Below, in pieces: positions 52,216 to 59,864 of a stretch of DNA of 64,000 bases. The notes beneath the pieces are model-generated. The model had not been told where the DNA came from. It worked only from the letters and a program-made list of their open reading frames with translations, and made no database searches. Made by a program: the position numbers and the translations under genes. The number at the start of each line of letters is the position of its first letter. The stretch's first letter is position 1. Source of the DNA: JAENWD01 sp963837165 (GTDB taxonomy: Bacteria; Acidobacteriota; Vicinamibacteria; Vicinamibacterales; JAENWD01); contig CAWIMD010000001.1 in assembly GCA_963837165.1 (NCBI GenBank), positions 1 through 64,000 of the forward strand. Reading direction: 5' to 3'.

Positions 52216-54528
52216 TCAGACGTCCAGCGGCTCGCGACGCTCGCCACTGATGGCGATCGTCCACGGCGAGAGCCCGGACTCTCCGCCGGCAAGGCCGGCG
52301 ACGATGGCCGTGAGCTCGCCCGGGTCCACCGGCTTGGGGACGTGCATGTTGTAGCCGGCGGCCAGCGCAAGGGGGCGATCCTGCGGACGGCCGTAGGCGG
52401 TGAGCGCGACGGCCGGCGTGCGGCCGCCCGCGTCCTGCGGGAGGGCACGCACCTTCCGGATGAGGGCATAGCCGTCTTCCCCCGGCATCTCGATGTCCGA
52501 CACCAGCACGTCGGGACGCCACTGCTGCAGCAGGGCCAGCGCCTCCGGCGCCGAGGTGCACGTGCGCACGTCGGCGCCCGCGCGCGCGAGAATGGCTGCC
52601 GCCACCACCAGTCCCTCGGCATCGTCATCGACGACCGCCACGCGGCGTCCATCGAGCGGGACCAGGCGGGTGTGCGCTTCAACGGGGCCGGCCGCGACGG
52701 TCTCATGCCCGGTCGTTCCGGCGGGGACCTCGGCGACGAGAACCGGCAGCGTGACGGTGAACGCGGCACCGAGACCCTCGCCGGCGCTGTGCGCCGCCAC
52801 GGTGCCGCCCTGGAGCTGGACCAGGTGCTTGACGAGCGCGAGACCCAGGCCGAGCCCGCCGTGGATTCGCGTGCTGGAGCTGTCGGCCTGCCGGAATGGC
52901 TCGAAGATGTGCGGCAGCATCTCGGACGCGATCCCCTGCCCCGTGTCACTGACCGTGATCTCGACGTCGGTTGCCGCCCGCTGCAGCGTCAGCTGGACCC
53001 GCCCACCGGTCGGCGTGAACTTGACGGCATTCATCAGCAGGTTCCAGACGACCTGCTGGAGCCGCGCGGGATCGCCGGCGACCGGGCCGGCCGTGGGATC
53101 GAGCTGCGAATGCACCCGGATGTTCCTGGCCTCGGCCGCCGGACGGACGGCATCGAGCGCCGCCCGGAGCACCGGCGGCAGATCGACGCGCCGGACGTCC
53201 AGCCGCATCTTGCCGCTGGTGATGCGCGAGACGTCGAGCAGGTCGTCCACGAGCCGCACTTGCACGTCGGCGTTGCGGACGATGGCCTCGGTCGCTCGCG
53301 CGATCATGGCCGGGTCGGTGACCTGTCCGCCCTGGAGCAGCCGCGCCCAGCCGTAGACGGCGTTGAGCGGCGTGCGCAGCTCGTGGGACAGGACGGCCAT
53401 GAACTCGTCCTTCGCCCGATCGGCCATCTCCGCCGCCGCGCGCGCCCGGCGCTCCCTGGACAGCAGGTCCTCGCGGTCGGCCTCGGCCTGCGCGAGCTCG
53501 TCGCGGGCCGTCCGCAGCGCGGCTCCGACCTCGCGGATCTCCTGGATCGTCGTTGCAGGCGGCCGCGGCACCTGCCGGCGGCCGAGTGCCTCGGCGGCGG
53601 CGCGCAGATCCGCAATCGGCCGGGTGATCGTGCGGGCCACCCACAGCGCACCGAGCGTGCCGAGAAGAATCGAGAGCAGGATGCCACTGCCGTACACCTC
53701 GAGCGACCGGAGGCCGGCCGCATCCACCATCGCGGTGGGGATGCCAATGACCGCGATCCATCCGCACGACGCCAGCCGGCTGTACGGCGTGAAGATCCGC
53801 TGGCCTTCGAGGGTGTAGGCCACGCCGAACCCCTCCGCCTCGCCCCGATCGACCACACGCTGCACCGACTCGGACAGGCGTCCGCCCAGGTTCGCCGCGT
53901 GCGCGCGCGACCGCGCGACCCGCAGGCCGTGCGAGTCGACGATCGAGATCACCCAGTCGCCGGGCACCTGCTGGCGCGTGAGCACCCGGCGGATGGCGCC
54001 GGGCCTGACGAGCGCGCTGACCACGTAGCGCAACCTGCCGTCGCGGTGGACGGGGACCCGGACCGCGAAGATCCAGCCGGTATCGGCGTAGCGGATCAAG
54101 CTGCCGACGACGGGCCCGTCGATGTCGATCGCGCGGTCCAGGCTTTCCCGGTCCCCAATGGGCGGCAACCGCGCTTCCGCCAGGGATCGCGTGTCCACGA
54201 GGGGAGTGCCCGTCGCATCGGCCAGCACGACGGCGACCCAGTCGGGCCGGGCGACGACGACGCGCTCCGCCCGATCGCGGAACGCCGCCGGGTCTCCGGC
54301 GTCGAGCGTCGGTGTCGTCGCCAGCGCCTCGAGCGTCGCGATCGAGTTGCGCAGCTCGGCGTCCACGGCGTTGCCCACCGAACGCGCGAGCTCGAGACCG
54401 ACCCGCTCGGCCTGAGCGCTCTGCTGCCGCTCGAGCGCGTACAGGCCGATGCCCGCCATGACCGCGAGCGGCAGGATGCCGGCGACCGCGAGCGCAAAGA
54501 GTCGCCTCCGCAGGGGAGTGCCCGTCAC
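52216..54528 (-). CDS. Cache-HAMP hybrid histidine kinase with receiver
   Basis: 770 residues. Membrane helix 1 (LFALAVAGILPLAVMAGIGL), a periplasmic double-Cache-like sensor (about 35-280, with DWVAVVLADATGTPLVDT and GWIFAVRVPVHRDGRLRYVV), helix 2 (GSGILLSILLGTLGALWVA), a HAMP segment, a coiled coil, then the kinase core: phosphoacceptor His in FMAVLSHELRTPLNAVYGW, N box VVWNLLMNAVKFTPTGG and G boxes DTGQGIASEM and GLGLGLALVKHLV. The receiver has the Asp in VLVSDIEMPGEDGYALI. No response regulator follows. It ends 33 bases ahead of the protease gene in the same direction, so co-expression is possible. Confidence 0.9.
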   Translation of the reverse strand: MTGTPLRRRLFALAVAGILPLAVMAGIGLYALERQQSAQAERVGLELARSVGNAVDAELRNSIATLEALATTPTLDAGDPAAFRDRAERVVVARPDWVAVVLADATGTPLVDTRSLAEARLPPIGDRESLDRAIDIDGPVVGSLIRYADTGWIFAVRVPVHRDGRLRYVVSALVRPGAIRRVLTRQQVPGDWVISIVDSHGLRVARSRAHAANLGGRLSESVQRVVDRGEAEGFGVAYTLEGQRIFTPYSRLASCGWIAVIGIPTAMVDAAGLRSLEVYGSGILLSILLGTLGALWVARTITRPIADLRAAAEALGRRQVPRPPATTIQEIREVGAALRTARDELAQAEADREDLLSRERRARAAAEMADRAKDEFMAVLSHELRTPLNAVYGWARLLQGGQVTDPAMIARATEAIVRNADVQVRLVDDLLDVSRITSGKMRLDVRRVDLPPVLRAALDAVRPAAEARNIRVHSQLDPTAGPVAGDPARLQQVVWNLLMNAVKFTPTGGRVQLTLQRAATDVEITVSDTGQGIASEMLPHIFEPFRQADSSSTRIHGGLGLGLALVKHLVQLQGGTVAAHSAGEGLGAAFTVTLPVLVAEVPAGTTGHETVAAGPVEAHTRLVPLDGRRVAVVDDDAEGLVVAAAILARAGADVRTCTSAPEALALLQQWRPDVLVSDIEMPGEDGYALIRKVRALPQDAGGRTPAVALTAYGRPQDRPLALAAGYNMHVPKPVDPGELTAIVAGLAGGESGLSPWTIAISGERREPLDV

Positions 54529-54750
54529 GGGGGGTCCGGTCTCATGTCCGAGTCGGCACAGTCTACCAGCCCGGCGCGCCCATGCCCCGCACCGAGCCCG
54601 GCCACCTCAGCGGCCGGCTGCCGTCCACGCGGCTCTGGCGTCACTCCGGTCGCGTCAGCTGCGTGGCCGGTGGTCGCGTCCTCGGCGTGTCGGTCCGCCT
54701 GGTCACGCAATCGGACATATACTCTGGGGACTCTGGCGAGGAGGTTCCCC

Positions 54751-55593
54751 ATGCACCGCCGTCTGCCCGTCATCGTCACCGTGCTGTTGCTCACGGCCGC
54801 TGTCCGCCTGGCGAACGCCACGCCGCAACGGCCGTACTACCTGGCGCTCGGCGATTCGCTGGCGGTGGGCGAGCAGCCACTGCCGTCCGGCGTGCTGGGG
54901 CCCTCCAGGCAAGGGTACGTCGACGACGTGTATGCGGCGTACCGGCTCACGCACCCGTTCCTGCAGCTCGCCAAGCTCGGCTGTTCGGGCGACAACACGA
55001 GGACGATGATCGACGGGGGAGTGTGCTCGTACCCCGCGGGAAGCCAGCTCGCCCAGGCCGTGCAGTTCCTGCAGACGCATCGTGTCGTGCTGATCACCAT
55101 CACGATCGGCGGCGACAACGTCCTGCACTGCATCAGCCAGGCGGGCGTGGACGAGACGTGCGTGACGAACGGGCTGGCGGCGCTCGGCACCGACCTCCCG
55201 CAGATTCTGTCCACACTCCGTGCGGCGGCCGGTCCGCACGTGCCGATTGTCGGCGCGAACTACTTCGACCCGTTTCTCGCGGCCTCCGTCCTCCTGCCGT
55301 CTCCCGGGGGCGACCTGCTCGCGCTGGCGTCGCTGCAGATCACGGTGACCGGAAACGCGCTGATCGAGGGGATCTATCAGGGCTTCGGGATGCCGGTTGC
55401 CGACGTCGCGCACGCGTTCCACATCGACGACTATTCGCTCGTGCCGATTCTGAACGTGCCGCGCAACGCGTTCCTGGAGATTCTCTGGACCTGGATTGCC
55501 GCGCCGCCGCCGCGGGGCCCGGACATTCACCCCAACGCCGCCGGCTACCTGGTCATCGCCGGCGCGTTCGTGAAGGCCATCGGCGTGCTCTAG
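54751..55593 (+). CDS. Secreted SGNH/GDSL-type hydrolase
   Basis: 280 residues with a signal peptide (RLPVIVTVLLLTAAVRLANA). Block I is YYLALGDSLAVGEQP with the catalytic Ser in GDSL; GCSGDNTRTMI follows; block III is ITIGGDNVLHC (GGDN, where GxND is usual); block V is PDIHPNAAGYLVIAG with the DxxH pair. SGNH enzymes are esterases or lipases. GAGGAGG six bases before ATG at 54751 is a perfect ribosome binding site. A -10-like TATACT lies at about 54716. It is divergent from the Cache kinase gene. Cysteines near residues 76-92 and 127-137 may form disulfides. Confidence 0.87.
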   Translation: MHRRLPVIVTVLLLTAAVRLANATPQRPYYLALGDSLAVGEQPLPSGVLGPSRQGYVDDVYAAYRLTHPFLQLAKLGCSGDNTRTMIDGGVCSYPAGSQLAQAVQFLQTHRVVLITITIGGDNVLHCISQAGVDETCVTNGLAALGTDLPQILSTLRAAAGPHVPIVGANYFDPFLAASVLLPSPGGDLLALASLQITVTGNALIEGIYQGFGMPVADVAHAFHIDDYSLVPILNVPRNAFLEILWTWIAAPPPRGPDIHPNAAGYLVIAGAFVKAIGVL

Positions 55594-55606
55594 AGGGCCT
55601 CGGCCG

Positions 55607-56320
55607 GTGGCTGGCCACATCGGGATCGTCGCCTGCTCGGCGGAAGGCGCGGCGCTCTGCTACCGCACGATCGCGGCCGAGGGCGCGGAGATGTTCGGGC
55701 CGCACGCGCATCCGGAAGTGTCGATGCACACGCATCCGCTCGCCGACTACATGGCGTGCATCCGGGCGGACGACTGGCAGGGCGTGGCCGACCTGATGCT
55801 GTCGTCGGCGCGAAAGCTCGCGGCGTGCGGCGCCGACTTCCTGATCTGTCCCGACAACACCGTCCACCAGGCGCTGCCGCTCGCCGAGCCCCGATCCCCG
55901 CTGCCGTGGCTGCACATCGCGCGGGTGGTGGCCGACGCCGCGGCTGCGCGCGGCTTCAGGCGCCTCGGCCTGACGGGCACGCGCTGGCTGGTCGAGAGCA
56001 CCGTCTATCCCGACGCCCTCGGCGCGCGGGGCCTCGCGTACCTGCGCCCGGATCCCGCCGGGCGCGAGGAGATCAACCGCATCATCTTCGACGAGCTGGT
56101 GTACGGCCGCATCACGCCGGAGGCGCTGACGTGCTTCCAGCGCGTGATTGGCCGGATGCGGGACGAGGGCTGCGACGCGGTCGTGCTCGGCTGCACGGAG
56201 ATCCCGCTGATCGTCAACGACGGGAACTCGCCGCTGCCCACGCTCGACTCCACGCGGCTGCTGGCGCGGGCCGCGCTGGCCCGCGCACGGCTCCAGCCGC
56301 GGATCCCGATGCGGCCCTGA
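55607..56320 (+). CDS. Aspartate/glutamate racemase family protein
   Basis: 237 residues. HIGIVACSAEGAALCYRTIA at the start, HPLADYMACIRADDWQGVAD, the first catalytic Cys in FLICPDNTVHQAL (CPDNT), and the second in VVLGCTEIPLIVNDG (GCTE). PLP-independent Asp/Glu racemases use these two cysteines to exchange the alpha proton. The CPDNT form, rather than CNT, is found in a subgroup where substrate may differ. Start is GTG at 55607, 13 bases after the hydrolase stop, so both are likely in one transcript. Confidence 0.85.
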   Translation: MAGHIGIVACSAEGAALCYRTIAAEGAEMFGPHAHPEVSMHTHPLADYMACIRADDWQGVADLMLSSARKLAACGADFLICPDNTVHQALPLAEPRSPLPWLHIARVVADAAAARGFRRLGLTGTRWLVESTVYPDALGARGLAYLRPDPAGREEINRIIFDELVYGRITPEALTCFQRVIGRMRDEGCDAVVLGCTEIPLIVNDGNSPLPTLDSTRLLARAALARARLQPRIPMRP

Positions 56321-56327
56321 GGGCCGG

Positions 56328-56669
56328 CTACACCCGGCTGGCCCGCTTGCGGGCGCGCTTCAGCACGGCCTTCAGCTTCTTCCGGTCCCTGGCCGACAAC
56401 GCCGTGGCGATGGCACTGGCCATCCAGACCTCGGCGCTCCCCACCTTCACGCGCACGACATCCCGCCCGGGCCGCGCCGGCGCCTTCGGCTTGCGCTCTT
56501 TCGCCGGCATCCGCTTGACGGCCGACGGCTTCGCGGGCGCCGCGGTCGTCCGCTGGCGGACGACCCGCGTCGCGACGGAACGCGGCCGGGGACCGGGGAC
56601 TTCGGGCGCGTCGGGTTCGGGATCGGCGGCGATGGCGTGGGGCGCCGAGGCGGGATTCTTGTCGGGCAT
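56328..56669 (-). CDS. Basic hypothetical protein
   Basis: 113 residues. A Pro/Ala/Arg-rich first two thirds (EVPGPRPRSVATRVVRQRTT, KPSAVKRMPAKERKPKAPAR) and a more ordered end VVRVKVGSAEVWMASAIATA and LSARDRKKLKAVLKRARKRA. The composition resembles histone H1-like or nucleoid-associated proteins, but there is no family I can name. I chose ATG at 56669 since GGAGG lies six bases ahead. It converges with the racemase gene with only 7 bases between the stops, and diverges from padR. Confidence 0.6.
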   Translation of the reverse strand: MPDKNPASAPHAIAADPEPDAPEVPGPRPRSVATRVVRQRTTAAPAKPSAVKRMPAKERKPKAPARPGRDVVRVKVGSAEVWMASAIATALSARDRKKLKAVLKRARKRASRV

Positions 56670-56745
56670 GGTGGCCTCCGTGCCGCCGGACGCGGGCGGC
56701 ATCACCTGGGTAGTGTACACGCGCGCGGCCGTGGCGCCAGTCTCC

Positions 56746-56792
56746 TTGACAGACTAGGAGAGCAGGGCACATACTCCTAGGCAACCTAGGAG
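56746..56792 (+). promoter_or_regulatory. padR promoter with overlapping operator
   Basis: TTGACA (56746-56751) and CATACT (56770-56775) with an 18-base spacer form a good promoter. CTCCTAGG (56774-56781) and CCTAGGAG (56785-56792) are perfect inverted repeats around CAA. The operator overlaps the -10 box and its end (AGGAG) also serves as the ribosome binding site of padR. A third half-site CTAGGAG sits in the spacer at 56754-56760. This fits autorepression by PadR. Confidence 0.7.
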
Positions 56793-56800
56793 ACTCTCCC

Positions 56801-57142
56801 GTGGGCAAGACCGCCGACCTGCTTCCCGGAACCCTCGACATGCTCATCCTCAAGGCCGTGTCGCTGAAGCCCCTCCACGGCTACGGCGTCCTGCTCCGGC
56901 TCCGGCAGATCTCGGACGGCGCGCTGGACATCCCGCAGGGCTCGCTGTATCCGGCGCTGTACCGGCTCGAGCATCAGGGGCTCATCGCGGCGGAGTGGGG
57001 ACAGAGCGAGAACAACCGGCGGGCGAAGTACTACACGGTGACATCTGCCGGGCGGCGGCGTCTGCGCGAGGAGGCGGCCGGATGGAGCCGCTTTGCCGCC
57101 GCGGTGGCCGCGGCGCTCGACGCCGCGACGGACGAGGTCTGA
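56801..57142 (+). CDS. PadR family transcriptional regulator
   Basis: 113 residues. The PadR winged helix: DLLPGTLDMLILKAVSLKPL, HGYGVLLRLRQISDGALDIP, QGSLYPALYRLEHQGLIAAE and RRAKYYTVTSAGRRRLREEA. In Acidobacteriota these short PadR proteins typically stand directly before an ADOP-type permease gene, as here: the stop is followed after one base by the permease start. GTG start with AGGAG eight bases upstream. The palindromic operator suggests that it represses both genes and is released by an unknown ligand. Confidence 0.9.
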   Translation: MGKTADLLPGTLDMLILKAVSLKPLHGYGVLLRLRQISDGALDIPQGSLYPALYRLEHQGLIAAEWGQSENNRRAKYYTVTSAGRRRLREEAAGWSRFAAAVAAALDAATDEV

Positions 57143-57143
57143 C

Positions 57144-59807
57144 GTGCCCGGCCGGCTCCGCTCCCTGTTCCGTGCGCTCGCGCGCCGTCGCCAGTTCGAG
57201 GACGGTATGGCCGAGGAGCTCCGCTTCCACCTCGACGAGTACGTCCGCGATCTCGTGCGTTCAGGGATCCCCGAGGCCGAGGCGGCGCGGCTGGCGCACC
57301 TCGAGTTCGGCCGGCTCGAGAACGTGGCCCGCGACTGCCGCGACGCGCGCGGCCTGCGGCCGTTCGACGCCCTCGAGCAGGACATCCGCTACGCCCTGCG
57401 CCTCATGCGCAGGACGCCCGGCTTCACGCTCGCCGCCGTCGCGACGCTGACGATCTGCCTGGGCGCCAACCTCGCCATCTTCGCCGTCGTCGATGCGGTG
57501 CTCGTCCGCCCGCTGCCGTATCCACAGCCGGACCGGCTCGTCACCGTCTACAACACCTACCCCAGGGCGGGTGTGCCGGACGATGGCAGCAGCGTGACCA
57601 ACTACTACGAGCGCCGCGGCCGGATCCCGGCATTCGAGAGCCTGGCCCTGTACCGCGACGGCGCCGTCGTCGTCGGCGAGACCGGCCGCACCGAGCGCGA
57701 GTTCATCACGCGCGTGACGCCCGAGTTCTTCGGGACACTCGGTCTCGCGCCGGCGCTGGGCCGCGCGTTCACGGACGAGGAGACCCGGTACGGGGCGGAT
57801 CATGTCGTGATCCTGGGCCACGACTACTGGCAGGCGCACTTCGGGGGCGATCCGCACGCGATCGGCGGGACGCTGCGGGTGGACGGCCTGGCGTACACGG
57901 TGATCGGTGTGCTGCCGGGGACGTTCGAGTTCCTGAGGCCAAGACGGCTCTACGTGCCGCTGGCCTCGCCGTCGGACGAGCGCGGACCCGACCGGCGGCA
58001 CTCGGGGAGCTCCTCGCACATGATCGCGCGGCTGAGACCGGGAGCGTCGATCGCGGAAGCGCAGTCGCAGATCGACGCGCACAACGCGGCGATGGAGCGG
58101 ACCGATCCGGAGGCGCAGCTCATCGCCGATGCCGGCTTCCGGTCGCTGGTCGTGCCGTTCCGGGCCTCGTACGTGGCCGACGTGCGGCCGATGCTGCTGG
58201 TGGTTCAGGCCGGCGCGCTGTGTCTGCTGGTGCTGGGCGCGGTGAACGTCGCCAGCCTGCTGCTGGTCCGGGCCGCGGGGCGCGCCAGGGAGCTTGCCCT
58301 GCGACAGGCCATCGGTGCCAGCCGGCGCCGGGTGGTTGGCGAGGTTCTCGTCGAGACGCTGCTGATTACCGTGACCGGCGGAGCGTTCGGTATCGCGGCC
58401 GGCGCTGCCGGCGTGGGGCTGCTCCGGGTCCTTGGCGCCGATCGCCTGCCGCTCGGCCTGCGCACGGAGCTCGACTGGCGATCGGTCGCGGCCGCGCTCG
58501 GCGCCGCGATCGTGCTTGGCGTGGCGATTGCCGTCCCGGTCGCCTGGTACCACCTCCGGGCGCACGTGGCCGGCGCTCTCGGCGCGGCCTCACGCGGCAG
58601 CACGCCGGGCCCGGGGGCCGAGCGTCTGCGGCATGCGCTGCTCGTGGCGCAGATCGCGCTCGCGGTCACGCTGACGTCCGGCGCCGGCCTGCTGGGGCTG
58701 AGCCTCCGGCGCCTCGCCGACGTGCCGCCGGGCTTCCGTCCCGAGCACGTCGTGAGCGGCCAGGTGTCGCTGCCGTATCAGGCCTATCCGTCGGGCCATG
58801 CACGCGTGACGTTCTTCGATCGCCTCGCCACGGGACTTGCCGGCGGGCCGGGCATCGCGGCCGTCGGCATCGCGACCAACATCCCCTTCAGCGGCAACAG
58901 CAACAAGAGCTCGGCCACCATCGAGGGCCACGCGCCGCGACCGGGCGAGCCGCCCCGCGGCGTCTATTCGTACGCCGTCGCCGGCGACTACTTCCCCGCC
59001 ATGGGCCTGTCGCTCGTCTCCGGCCGGTTCCTGACGGCGGATGATGTGCGCTCCGGCGCGCACGTCTGCGTCGTCGACGAGGACCTGGCGCGCCAGTACT
59101 GGCCACGGGGAGGCGCGCCGGGGCACGTGCTGTTTCCCGGATCCGAGGAGGGCCCGGCGTCCGAGGCGTTCCGCATCGTCGGCGTCGTCTCCGCCGTGAA
59201 GCAGGCGGGGCTCGCCGATCGGGAGGCGCTCGGCGCCGTCTACTACCCCTACGACTCGCGCTTCGACAGCGCGGTGTACGTCGTCGTCCGCAGCACGCTG
59301 GAGGCTGACGCGATCGGCGGCCTGTTGCAGCGCGTGGTGCGCGGCCTGGACCCGGAGCTGCCCGTGAACAATGTCCGGTCGATGGATCGGCGCATTGCCG
59401 ACAGCCTGATTTCCAGACGATCGCCGGCGGTCCTCGCGGCGCTGTTCGCGGCGATGGCGCTGCTGCTGACCGCGATTGGCACGTACGGCGTCGTGAGCTA
59501 CGCGGTCGCGCTGCGGCGGAGGGAGATCGGACTTCGGATGGCGCTCGGCGCTCCGCCGGCCACGGTGCGCCGCCAGTTCCTGCTGGTGGCCGTACGGCTG
59601 CTCGCGACCGGGACGGGGGTGGGTCTCGCGGGCGCCTGGGCGGCCGGCCGTGCCATGCAGGCCCTGCTGTTCGGCGTGCCGACGTTCGACCCGACCGTCG
59701 TCACCATCGCCGCGGCGCTACTGGCGGTCGTCTGTCTCGCCGCCTGCGTCGTACCGGCCTCGCGGGCGGCGCGCGTCTCCCCCGTCGAGACCCTGGCGGA
59801 GTTGTAG
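57144..59807 (+). CDS. ADOP/MacB-type ABC transporter permease (PadR-controlled)
   Basis: 887 residues, intact. A cytoplasmic start with FEDGMAEELRFHLDEYVRDL and IPEAEAARLAHLEFGRLENV, then the first helix LAAVATLTICLGANLAIFAV, a MacB periplasmic domain (about 95-330), a first FtsX domain (LCLLVLGAVNVASLLLVRAA, then LALRQAIGASRRRVVGEVLV), a second periplasmic domain and a second FtsX domain (LTAIGTYGVVSYAVALRRRE, IGLRMALGAPPATVRRQFLL) ending ASRAARVSPVETLAEL. This duplicated layout is the 'Acidobacterial duplicated orphan permease'. No ATPase gene adjoins it. Probable role: export of a toxic compound or lipid-linked cargo, with the signal sensed by PadR. Confidence 0.9.
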   Translation: MPGRLRSLFRALARRRQFEDGMAEELRFHLDEYVRDLVRSGIPEAEAARLAHLEFGRLENVARDCRDARGLRPFDALEQDIRYALRLMRRTPGFTLAAVATLTICLGANLAIFAVVDAVLVRPLPYPQPDRLVTVYNTYPRAGVPDDGSSVTNYYERRGRIPAFESLALYRDGAVVVGETGRTEREFITRVTPEFFGTLGLAPALGRAFTDEETRYGADHVVILGHDYWQAHFGGDPHAIGGTLRVDGLAYTVIGVLPGTFEFLRPRRLYVPLASPSDERGPDRRHSGSSSHMIARLRPGASIAEAQSQIDAHNAAMERTDPEAQLIADAGFRSLVVPFRASYVADVRPMLLVVQAGALCLLVLGAVNVASLLLVRAAGRARELALRQAIGASRRRVVGEVLVETLLITVTGGAFGIAAGAAGVGLLRVLGADRLPLGLRTELDWRSVAAALGAAIVLGVAIAVPVAWYHLRAHVAGALGAASRGSTPGPGAERLRHALLVAQIALAVTLTSGAGLLGLSLRRLADVPPGFRPEHVVSGQVSLPYQAYPSGHARVTFFDRLATGLAGGPGIAAVGIATNIPFSGNSNKSSATIEGHAPRPGEPPRGVYSYAVAGDYFPAMGLSLVSGRFLTADDVRSGAHVCVVDEDLARQYWPRGGAPGHVLFPGSEEGPASEAFRIVGVVSAVKQAGLADREALGAVYYPYDSRFDSAVYVVVRSTLEADAIGGLLQRVVRGLDPELPVNNVRSMDRRIADSLISRRSPAVLAALFAAMALLLTAIGTYGVVSYAVALRRREIGLRMALGAPPATVRRQFLLVAVRLLATGTGVGLAGAWAAGRAMQALLFGVPTFDPTVVTIAAALLAVVCLAACVVPASRAARVSPVETLAEL

Positions 59808-59864
59808 CGTCGCGAGCTCGCCCATGGGCCTGCTCTGCGCACCCTGCACCCCTGCACGTGCGCC

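Noticed and set aside
49300..54720. A plus-strand open frame of about 1,800 codons antisense to the protease and Cache kinase, running on into the SGNH hydrolase gene.
   Set aside because: The antisense part is Arg/Ala/Asp-rich with no motif and mirrors the third-position GC bias of the two real genes. Only the part from 54751 on is a gene.
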